From positions 61,321,537-61,385,536 of the forward strand of contig OX345636.1 of the NCBI GenBank assembly GCA_947044365.1: 64,000 nucleotides of DNA, in the 5' to 3' direction. The stretch comes from Petrosia ficiformis. Lineage: Eukaryota; Porifera; Demospongiae; Haplosclerida; Petrosiidae. This document shows, piece by piece, positions 45,701 to 57,700 of this stretch. Position 1 is the stretch's first letter. Every line of letters starts with the position of its first letter. A model generated the notes under the pieces. That model was not told where the DNA came from, ran no database searches, and worked only from the letters and a program-made list of their open reading frames with translations. Made by a program: the position numbers and the translations under genes.

Positions 45701-48700
45701 AATTATAAATAGGCTGATGTGTTTCAACCACGATAAAGATTACTGAATGATGGACACTACAAAGCAGTCATAGGGATACTTTTTGTCTATATATCTTGTT
45801 ACCTAAGTCATTTCAGTGGGTGTGGTCAATTATTTTATGTTCTTAACTAAGTTGTTATGTATTCTAGTAAAGAAGTAAAGAGAATTTAGTTGAATCATCT
45901 GTACTTTCACATCGTAGGCTATTGTTGTTAATTCAGTTTCATCAGTCAAAGATTTGTGGACAAGCAGTGGATGATTTCATTCCGGGGCCCTACTTTTCTA
46001 TCTAATTCATTATCTTATCAATACAATGAAACTTTCATAATGTGGATGTTCCATTGTATATTGTGTTATATTTGGTGTTTATTATGTTAATAATTACACA
46101 ATGTATGTTAGTTGAATTAGGAACTGATAGGCACATTGATTTCAAAGATGGCACTCTAGCATTGTAATGATAGTATTTGTAATTTTATTATGTTACAAAA
46201 AGCTTTGCGGTCGCATAAACTGATATTTAGAAGTGCTTTTTAGGTAAGAGAATTTAGTTGAATCAGCTGTACTTTCACATCATAGGCTATTGTTGTTAAT
46301 TCAGTTTCATCAGTCAAAGATTTGTGGACAAGCAGTGCATGATTTCATTCCGGGGCCCTACTTTTCAATCTAATTCATTTTCTTATCAATACAATGAAAC
46401 TTTCATAATGTAAATGCCATCAGGAAAATTTTGAAAGTACTTATATGATGGTCCAGACAATTAGGTACCTTATAAGGGCAGTGTACAATATTTGATGTGA
46501 ATTTTGGCTGGCCATGATAGCCAACCAAAGTGATATTTGATTGGCCATTTTTTACATTGCTTGGACATGTGACTACTTGTACAATATGCATACGTGTATA
46601 TATATGTTACAAATTATTAGTGATATTGTCATTAAACATAATTTCTAATTTTTACAAAATGATACTAATCAACCCAACATTTTTCTCATTTTATAAAAAT
46701 TGACTGGTTACAATGACCAACCACATGCACATTTGAATGGTCATTCTAATTATTTGCTCGGAAAATGGCCGATGGCCGACTGTAATATTGTACACTGCAA
46801 GGGCATTATTAAGTGTAGCTTCTGATTTTATAATAGTGATGTGGTAGTTCATTACATTTGTTTATGACATCAGTTCAGTTTGACTAACTCCGTCTGTATC
46901 TATTCTGAAGGAGGAGAGCATATGCAACTCAAATTGACCTTAATATAAAATAGTTATGAATTAATTGAAATAATTGAATATAGTAACACAAAGTGTGACT
47001 TGTATAATATACTATTTGTGATGTAATTTTCGAAAGACACATTTTCCCCAAAAATAATTCAATCAAATGTTTATCTTTAATCACTTGCTTTTGTGCTATT
47101 TTATACAATAACATTTGTTATCATGATCAGGAAGAGCTAATATTAATCTTTTTACATGTAGATACTGAATTTCATTAATTTCCAGTACAAATGGTGGACA
47201 TATGAGCTAATTATTAATTTGATCAAAATTATTGTACAGGAAAGTGTCCTTTTCCAAATATTAGATCACATGTTGTATGATAGTTATATTTCATGTACAT
47301 ATATATTTTGTGGAACACACTTTTTCTACATAAGATATAACTGCTCCACACATGTATACACATGCTTTAATAATTCCTAAGAAGTTTTGTGATAATAACA
47401 ATTAAACAATGATTACCATACCCTTCCGCCTATTCTTCGCAGCGAGGGTAACAACAGTACATAACCACTATTAATTTATATTCACATGTCACCTGAAATA
47501 ATTGGAACAGAGTGTTTGTATAAATGTAGCATTGTTAAGTAAATTCTTAGCTTGATACACCTACTATTATTACACTATATATAAGAGAACAACTACATTA
47601 AAATTTTTGTATTTAGTAATAACAACTATTGATCTTCCAGATAATAAATTCTGTCATCTTTTATAATTAATAATGAACATTTTAATAATAATCATTTGTT
47701 TCATGTAGATATTCTCTTTTGTATACATTATACACATGTATCATGTACTTTAATATCTTCATTGTATCTAATTCAGATTATAAAGAGTATCACCATACCA
47801 TTGTGTATACTTACATAATCTTGTTTGAATTGTCATTAGTTTATATCTTATAATTCAGTTACATTCCTCCCTACTTAATCAACATGATGTTAAATGTAGT
47901 ATCCTATCAAGACACTAAATTGTTTAATATAATTATGATTAGTAATTGAGTCATGCATTTCTAATATGAATTGATTGTACAAATTCTAAAGAATTACTTT
48001 TATTATTTCTTTTGCATAATTATAGCTTGGAAATACACCCCTTCATATGGCTTCTAGAAGGAATTATAAAGATGTGGTAGATATACTATTGCATCATGGA
48101 TCAAATCCTCATACAAGGAATAAAGTTAGTTCTAATAACACACTATACTATAGTATTGATTATGTAATTCCAGTGGTAATGCATATTTTCATTAGTAATT
48201 GAATTTTGTGATTAAAAAGAAGGGCTAATCTACTATACAGTTCTGTGTTATAATATATAAATACATGTACAAAATCTAAAGAATCACTTTTATTATTTGT
48301 TTTACATAGGGTGGACGGACACCTACTCATCAGGCTGCTGTTAACAACAGTGTAGATGCACTATCTGCACTAATACGTCATGGATCAAATGTGAATACAC
48401 AGGATAATGTTAGTTCTAATAACACACTATACTATAGTATTCATTATGTTATTGTACTAATTCCGGTGGTAATACAAATTTTCATTAGTAGTTGAATTTT
48501 GTGATTATAAAGAAGGGCTAATCTACTATACAGATCTGTGTTATAATATATAAATACCTTGTATGATATAACAGTGTCACAAGTATGATATTTACATGGA
48601 ATATGATTTACATTAGTCTCCAGTAATATAATGTAAATGGATTAATTGTGTGTACATGTAGTATTACTAGTAATTAGTCTGGTGGCACTGCCCTTTCACT

Positions 48701-51700
48701 GGTATGATGAAGGGTCTATGAATTAGTATCCTCTCCAGACTGCCACACCCCCACAGCGAAAAACAGTCGGGTAGCTTTGGTCAACATTCCTGGCACATGC
48801 AGTGACATCCCATTCCTTGTATTTGTATTGTACATGTATAATCAGATTACTCAGTGTATTACATGTAATTGATCACATGACTGTGTGTATTTAAAAATGT
48901 CATATCAAACTCCTGCAATAAAACAAATGGTAACAAAGGCTATATAGCATCCCAGATACCATCCTTCCTAATCTAATCAAACTTGTTTGGTAATGTGACT
49001 CACTTGTTATAACTGCGTGTAGAAATTATAATTATATAATAATAGAATTTTATAATTACACGTATAATTATAATTATTACATGGATGCATATACAATTTA
49101 CGTACCTGAATGAATATCAGAGCATTTTCCCCCCTTACCATCCTTTGGTCAACATTCCTACTCATTAATGTTTATCATCCCGATTTTATGGTACTACCAT
49201 CATTACTGTAGTGTGTACATGTACAAATGAACATCTACTACATGTACATGTAGATGGTACTACCATCATTACTGTAGTGTGTACATGTACAAATGAACAT
49301 CTACAACATGTACATGTACATGTACATGTACATGTAGATGGTACTACCATCATTACTGTAGTGTGTACATGTACAAATGAACATCTACTAGATGTACATG
49401 TACATGTAGATGGTACTACCATCATTACTGTAGTGTGTACATGTACAAATGAACATCTACTACATGTACATGTAGATGGTACTACCATCATTACTGTAGT
49501 GTGTACATGTACAGGTATTATAAAGTCAACAAGTTTTATAATAACAAGTATAAGTACTAGTATATATGTATACAGTGTATACATGTATATTATACATACA
49601 GCCGGTATAAACATGTAGTCATGTACTTACTCTCATGTGGCTAACATGCATTGTATCATAAAATGAGGCAACATCTGGGGAAATTGTAACATTTCTGCTG
49701 GAAGATTTATCACAGAGCCAATCAAATTCGTTTGGTCATATGACTTTCACCAAAAGAAAATGTATTATAGTGTAACTGGAGACTATACAGAACATTCAGA
49801 CACTTGCCTTGCTGTATTGGAATAACAAACAACCATTCTGGTTTCTGTGGCTTTATTAGATGATCTTCTATCCAACAAAGTAAGTTAGAATTCTGAATGT
49901 GTTCAAATTTTAAAGATATAATAAACCTATAAAATTTTTTCAAAATCTCGCTGATGTAGCGTCATGGGAATTCATCAATTAATTGACATTATTCTGGACT
50001 ATTACATTCTTGTTTGAAACAAATTGCATCACAGTTTCCCCAGATGCTTCCTCATTTTATCAATATAAATATCAGCCATGCAAGACTATTATATACTATA
50101 TATGTATACAAGTACATCAGTATTTTTGATAAGCTTATATGGCGCACCATTGGCCCAAAGAGCTTCTTATTTGTCACTGCACAGTTCTCTATTTGGGCCA
50201 GTGGTGCAGTTAATTATGATTATATTGTCAGTAACAGCATTAACTCTTTATTACTTGGCTCAAGATGTATTCTCAATGGCACACACACTAACCATTGTTG
50301 AGCCAATTTGGCCCATGCTTCAAAACTTATCAAAAACTCTGAAGTACATGTGTATGTATTAATTTACAACCTATAAAGGATTTAGTCTCAATGTAAGTAC
50401 TCTCTGTCTTTTACCATTTTGGTGACATAATCCTTTCCAAATATATTGGATAAACACATCATGACATTCGTGAAGAAAAATGACCTTCTTAGTTTCCATG
50501 CATGACTTAAAACTTTTAAAAGAAGTTTATATTTCATTCCACCATATAAACATTATGTGTAGGTAGTATTTTAATACAGACATGTTTATATACACATAAA
50601 AACCAGTTATAAATGTCTCGTTTTGGTGTAGATGTGGGTAACATGTACAATAGCCCTCAATAAAATGTTCACGTAGCATTGTTGTAGTACACAAGTAGTA
50701 CTCTACACTCCATAAAACACTGAAAGAGCATATTATTATGCATACTACACTTAATAAAATAATAAACAGCAGTGACATTTGAGCTCCACCTTCTACTACT
50801 AACTAACATATATAACTCTCCCATTTTATATAACTAGAGTCTGTAACTTACATGTACTTTGCTGGAAAGAAGAGTTGTTAAGAAAGCTACACATGTATAG
50901 ATGTTAAATGTATATATGATGCACTATCAGCAGGAAGATAGCAAGGCAGGTGCTTAAAAGTTTAGTAGTCTAAAGGGCAACACCCACACCTTTGCTTATA
51001 ACTGTGTAACTTCACATTTTACACAACACAGACTTCTAACTTCCTTAATTAGACAGGGGAGCTTCTAACAAAGTCGTAGATACCAAATACATGTACATGT
51101 ACATGTACATGCTTCGTTAGTCAGAGGAAAGCAAAAAAGTGAGTGTTTGAAATAGCAGTGGTCAGTGCCAACAGTCATGAGGCTAATGCGCTATGCATTT
51201 TACATATAATTAGGTACATATTATAATTTATAATTTAAATGTTGCCGTAATTAATATGGTGGAACATACTTAGTGCATACGTACTACAATAACACTGTGT
51301 GAACTATTTATTGAGGGCTACTTTAATACAAGAATGTGTACACATACAGTACGTATATTGTCTAGTAATTACATATAGTCTGATGGAGGAAGGGTCTGGG
51401 ACATTCATGTACATGTACATTAGCGGACACCTCCCAATAGCGGACACCTCTCTAAGACAGACACTTTCTTGCAGTCCCAAACACACTTCCATAGATGCCC
51501 ATAGATTGGAACCCTCTGAAATACAGACACCTCACTATTTCGTATACCGGACACATATCACACCCCCATTGATATTATAAGATACGAAAACCACTCCATA
51601 TTGCCATTTAATTTCCTTAATAAGCATGAGCAAAATGCAACAGTTCATGCAGGGGTGTGGAAATAGTGAGCCAATTGCCGGACATTCTGGCTTGTTTTCA

Positions 51701-54700
51701 CTTTGTACACTTTCCCATGTACTTTGTATACAGTTCAGTTTTAATTTACCGGACATTCACTAGATTTATCGGACATGACTGGCTGTTTCCACACCCCTGA
51801 GTTCATGAGTTGGTTTTGGTTTTAGAGCAACAGGAACTCACAAAACTAGTACAACTAGTACAACTATACTCGGAAAATACTTTAGATGAAACACTTCCTT
51901 CAATTGCTCATTTGATAACATTTGTTATCAGGAAGAGCTATTATTAATCTTCTTAGATACTGAATTTCAGTACAAAATAGTGGACTTACGTATGAGCTAT
52001 TAACATTAATTTGATCAAAATTGTTTTACAGGAAAGTGCCCCTTTCCAAAAATTAGGTCACATATTGCATGGTAGTTATATTTCATGTACATATATATAC
52101 ATGCTTTTTCTACATAAGCTATAACTATTCCTCTACATGTAATCACATATACACATAGTCACACACATGCTTTTATGCTTTCACAATTCCTAAGAAGTTT
52201 TGTGATAATAATCAGATATGGGTTCACTTACAATTACAATTGTAATTGAGGTCAATTACAATTACAATTATGTAGTTGTAATTGTACTGTAATTGAAACA
52301 TTTGTATTGATGCTATTTTTAACCATAAGGATTTTACTTTCATTCGGCATTCTATACCAAATTATTAAAATGTAATGGTTATTATACATGTAGACACTTT
52401 CATTTTAGAATTTATGCTACCGGCTTAGAGGTATTGCTGTAATTATATTGTAATTGCATGCGACTGTACATGTAATTGTAGTTGAATGTCACATAATTGT
52501 AATTGTAATTAACCAGTGGTAGCTACACTGACAATAATTGAAGCTGTAATTGTAATTGGCCTTTTGTAATTGAACCCAGACCTGGTACACATACATGTAC
52601 ATGTACATAACCACTATTAATTAATTTATATTCAAATGTCACCTGAAATAATTGGAACATGTATTCTAGTAAAGAAGTAAAGAGAATTTAGTTGAATCAG
52701 CTGTACTTTCAAATCGTAGGCTATTGTTGTTAATTCAGTTTCATCAGTCAAAGATTTGTGGACAAGCAGTGCATGATTTCATTCCGGGGCCCTACTTTTC
52801 AATCTATTTCATTATCTTATCAATACAACGAAACATTCATAATGGAAATGCCATTAGGAAAGTTTTGAAAGTGCTTATATGATGGTCCAGACAATTAGAT
52901 ACCTTATAAGGGCATTATTAAGTGTAGCTGCTGATTTTATAATAGTGATGTGGTAGTTCATTACATTTGTTTATCACATCAGTTCAGTTTGACTAACTCC
53001 GTCTGTATCTATTCTGAAGGAGGAGAGCATATGCAACTGAAATTGACCTTCATATAAAATAGTTATGAATTAATTCAAATAATTGAATGTACATGTAGTA
53101 ACACAAAGTGTGACTTGTATAATATACTATTTGTGATGTAATTTTCGAAAGACACATTTTCCCCAAAAATAATTCAATCGAATGTTTATCTTTAATCACT
53201 TGCTTTTATGCTATTTAATACAATAACATTTGTTATCAGGAAGAGCTATTATTAATCTTCTTAAATATTGAATTTCATTAATTTCCAGTACAAATGGTGG
53301 ACTTATGAGCTAATTATTAATTTGATCAAAATTATTGTACAGGAAAGTGTCCTTTTCCAAACATTAGATCACATGTTGTATACTAGTTATATTTCATGTA
53401 CATATATATTTTGTGGAAAACACTTTTTCTACATAAGATATAACTGCTCCACACATGTATACACATGCTTTAATAATTCCTAAGAAGTTTTGTGATAATA
53501 ACAATTAAACAATGATTACCATACCCTTCCGCCTACTCTTCGCAGCGAGGGTAACAACAGTACATAACCACTATTAATTTATATTCACATGTCACCTGAA
53601 ATAATTGGAGTGTTTGTATAAATGTAGCATTGTTAAGTAAATTCTTAGCTTTATACACCTACTATTATTCCACTTCATATAAGAGAACAACTACATTTTG
53701 TATTTAGTAATAACAACTATTGATCTTCCAGATAATAAATTCCATCATCTTTTATAATTAATAATGAACATTTTAATAATAATCATTTGTTTCATGTAGA
53801 TATTCTCTTTTGTATACATTATACACATGTATCATGTACTTTTATATCTTCATTGTATCTAATTCAGATTATAAAGAGTATCACCATACCATTGTGTATA
53901 CTTACATAATCTTGTTTGAATTGTCATTAGTTTATATCTTATAATTCAGTTACATTCCTCCCTACTTAATCAACATGATGTTTGTTGTGTTTACAACTAG
54001 AGTTTTACAATTTGATATATAGCACAATAACTATGAGCTTTTCTATCAAAAAACTGCACATTACAAGAATCAGATTTCATTTATATAGTGAGGGCAGTAG
54101 CCCTTACAAAAATGTACAACAATAGATATAATACGACTACAACATATACAATAGTTAATTATTTTATTATTAACAATATTGAGTCTAAATGTCTCAGTTC
54201 ATTACATTTTCCCCCTCCTGAAATTTAGAGGTATATAACGATCAGGGGGCTTACGATGTCGTGAAGGATATCGATTATCCATAGGTGATGGTGGTTTCGT
54301 TTCTGATGTGTTGGTGGTTTCAGATTCCGTGAGGGATGGCGATTGAGTGTCCAACGGTTGTACTAATGGTGCTGGAGGCTCCTCTGTTTCAGATCTGGTG
54401 ACCGATGGTTGTACTGACAGTGCTGGAGCCTTAGGTGTTTCAGTGGTGTGGATTATCTCGGGGTTGTCCTGAAAATTGACAATAGGGGTAGTATCGAGCC
54501 TTTTTCGGATATGATCCACATGACGCCTGAATGTTCTCCCATCATCTAGTGTGACATCATATGACACATTTCCATAGGGAACATCAATTTTTCCTGCAAT
54601 CCATTTGGAGCCTTTGCCGAAGTTCTGCACATATACAGGCTCTCCGGACTGGAACTCTCGGTATCGAGAACCGATGTTTGAGTAATATTGTTGTTCGTAT

Positions 54701-57700
54701 TGTTGTTTTTCAATACGAGCTTGAAGATCTGGTTTTAATAAGTCCAAACGACTTTGTAGTCGGCGATTCTGAAGGAGCTCTGCAGGTGACAGACCAGTGG
54801 TGGTTTGTGGTGTGATGTGATTATAAAACAACACATGAGAAATTCTGTCTAGCAGTGTACCTTCAGTGCATTTGGACATTCCCTCTTTGAAAATCCGAAC
54901 TCCTCTCTCTGCCAGGCCATTAGATGAGGGATGATAGGGGGACGATAGTAAATGTCTAATGCCATTTTGAGTTAAAAACTGTTCAAACTCAGTGCTGGTA
55001 AAGTTACGACCATTATCTGAAACAATGACAGAGGGAATACCGAATTGTGCAAATATTGAACGAAGTGATGAGATGAGGGAAGTTGATGTAGTTGAAGATA
55101 GGAGCCTGACCTCCAGCCATTTTGAATAGGCATCTATCACTATGAGAAACATGTGATTGAGAAACGGCCCTGCTAAGTCCACATGTACTCTGTACCAGGG
55201 CTTTATTGGCCATTTCCAAGGATGAATAGGAGCAGGTGGTGGAGCTGGACGTTGAGATTGACAAATTGAACATTTGTTCACAAATTCTTCTATATCTGAG
55301 TCCAAGCATGGCCACCAAACAAACATTCGAGCTAGTGTCTTCATTTGTGCAATTCCTGGGTGACAGGCATGCAGTTCTTGCAGTATCACATTACGTCCAG
55401 GGGAAGGCACAATAACACGATTTCCCCATAGTAGTATGCTATCTTGGGCGGACAACTCAAGCTTCCTGGACCAGAATGGTTTTAAAGATGCCTCAGATGG
55501 TTCAAGTTCTTCAGGCCATCCTGAAAGTACGAAATGCAATACTCTTGAGAGAAGGGGATCTCGACATGTCCATCTGCGAATTTGATTTGCAGAAATGGGA
55601 CTTTCAGATATTTGTTGAAGAAGGAGCACAGTTTCGGTTGGTACCGGTGGCTCTCTAGAAACATTATAAAGAGGAAGTCGACTGAGTGCATCAGCATTGC
55701 TGTGGGCAATAGAGGGTTTAAAAGAGATGGAGTATTCATACATGGACAGAGTCAATGCCCAACGTTGAATTCGGTTCGAAGCAGTTGTTGGAATGGCACG
55801 ATGTTGATGAAGTAGGGTCAATAGTGGCTTGTGATCTGTAACTAGAGTAAATCTGCGACCATATAGATAAGAGTGGAATTTCTTTACTCCAAACACACAT
55901 GCAAGACTTTCCCTTTCAATCTGACTATAATTTCGTTCGGCCGGAGATAGTACCCGGGATGCAAATCCAATTGGACGTTCAGATCCATCAGACAATCTGT
56001 GAGACAGCACAACTCCCACTCCATAGGCAGATGCATCACAAGCTAGAACAAGAGCTTTCTGAGAATCATAATGAATTAATACATTGTTAGAAGTCAAAAG
56101 TGTCTTGGCATGTTTAAAGGCTTTTTCTCTTTCTATACTCCAAGACCAATCCACTCCTTTATTCAACAACTGGTAAAGGGGATACAAAACTGAGGCCAAA
56201 TTAGGTATGAATTTACTATAATAGTTCACAAGTCCCAGAAAGGCTTTAAGTTCCGTTACTGTTTTGGGACGGGGGGCACTGACTATAGCTTCAATCTTGT
56301 CAGGCAAAGGATGTAATCCTTGGGCATCAACTTTATGGCCTAGATAAGTAATACTGGGTACCATGAACTTACACTTGTCCTTCTTTAGATGTAACCCAGC
56401 TTCTTCTATCTTCTGGAGAACTATCTGCAAGTTGTGCAAGTGATCCTCTTCAGAGGTGCCCGTTACCAGTATATCATCAAGGTAGACGATGACTTTAGGG
56501 ATCCCAGATAGAACACTCTCCATCGTGCGTTGAAATATCCCAGGAGCCGATGAAATGCCGAATGGTAGACGATTGTAACGGAAGAGGCCACGATGGGTAT
56601 TAATAACAGTGTATTGTTTAGATGTTCATCGAGTTCCACTTGTTGATAAGCTTGACTGAGGTCGAGCTTGGTGAAAGACGTACCACCTGACAGATGTGAG
56701 AAAAGATCCTCAATTCTGGGTAATGGATATCTATCCAGCTTTGAAACCTTGTTGACTGTCAGTTTGAAGTCACCACAGATCCTAATTGACCTGTCCTGTT
56801 TCATTACAGGAACAATTGGAGCAGCCCAGTCAGAGAATGTGATTGGTTCAATGATGTTCTGTTGTAGAAGCTTATCGATCTGTGCTTCCACTTGTGCACG
56901 AATACTATAAGGGACTGGACGAGCTTTACAGAAGATTGGCTTAATATTGCTATCCACAAATAGTTTGGCTTTAAACCCCTTCAAGGTACCTAGACCCGTA
57001 CTAAAAACACCTGAATACTTCTCAAGTATTGTAGACAGACTTCCATCCTTTATAGAAAGTACTGTATTCCAGTCTAGTCGTAATGAGTGCAGCCACTCAC
57101 GACCAAGTAAACTTGGTCCGTTTTTTCCTGCCACCATGAACCTTAAAGGTAATTCCTGATTGTGATAGTGAACTTCAGTGGTGAATTGACCATACATGGG
57201 TAGTAGTTCCCCAGTATATGTCTTGAGTTTGATATTACTCTTCTGCAATTGATGTGAAGTGAACATTTGATCATACGTTGCTTTGGAAATCACAGAAAAC
57301 GACGCCCCTGTATCCACTTCCATGATCAATGGTTTGTTATCAACTGTCACTGTGGCATATAGAGGGGCACAAGTGCTAGAAGGGAGTGTAAATAAAGTGT
57401 ACTCCTCTTGCTGATCAGGTTCCTCCACAATTTGCTTTACATCAGATGAGTGCGATGATGAACGAGTTGATGAACGATGGACAAATGATTCAGATGATCG
57501 AGGTGCTGAGGGAGTTAACTTGTGAGTTGTAGATGAACGAGGATGACGGAACGACTTCCGAGAACGACAGGCTGGCTTAATGTGACCAACTTTACCACAA
57601 AAATGACAAGTTGCAGCTTTGAACTTACAGTTGTTTTGTAAATGACCTTTTTGTCCACAACGATAGCAGGGGATATCTGCACCAGAGTCCTTTAGCTTGT

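Larger units (their letters stand above)
41011..48025 (+). other. intron 5, right part, mixed repeats
   Basis: Besides the elements listed separately, 42395-42960 holds copies of the CTCCAGACTCC-type repeat and 43195-43700 is rich in ACATGT runs. Short coding-like segments near 40930-41067 and 46040-46170 (VELGTDRHIDLKNGTLAL and a close relative) recur with the repeats; their origin is unknown. I see no further ankyrin exon, and exons 5 and 6 already join in mid-repeat. Confidence 0.6.
49170..51420 (+). repeat. 2.1 kb segmental duplication, left copy
   Basis: Direct repeat of about 61420-63537, with a constant offset of 12116 bp from 49722 to about 51110 and very few base differences (for example AAGCTTATATGG against AAACTTATATGG). 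Confidence 0.9.

Noticed and set aside
49186..49618. 140-codon frames with repeated Cys-rich segments on both strands
   Set aside because: They arise from the 66-bp minisatellite. The same frames, shortened, occur at 61299-61734 according to unit number.
54561..57159. Plus-strand frames within the retrotransposon
   Set aside because: They are antisense shadows of gag-pol.
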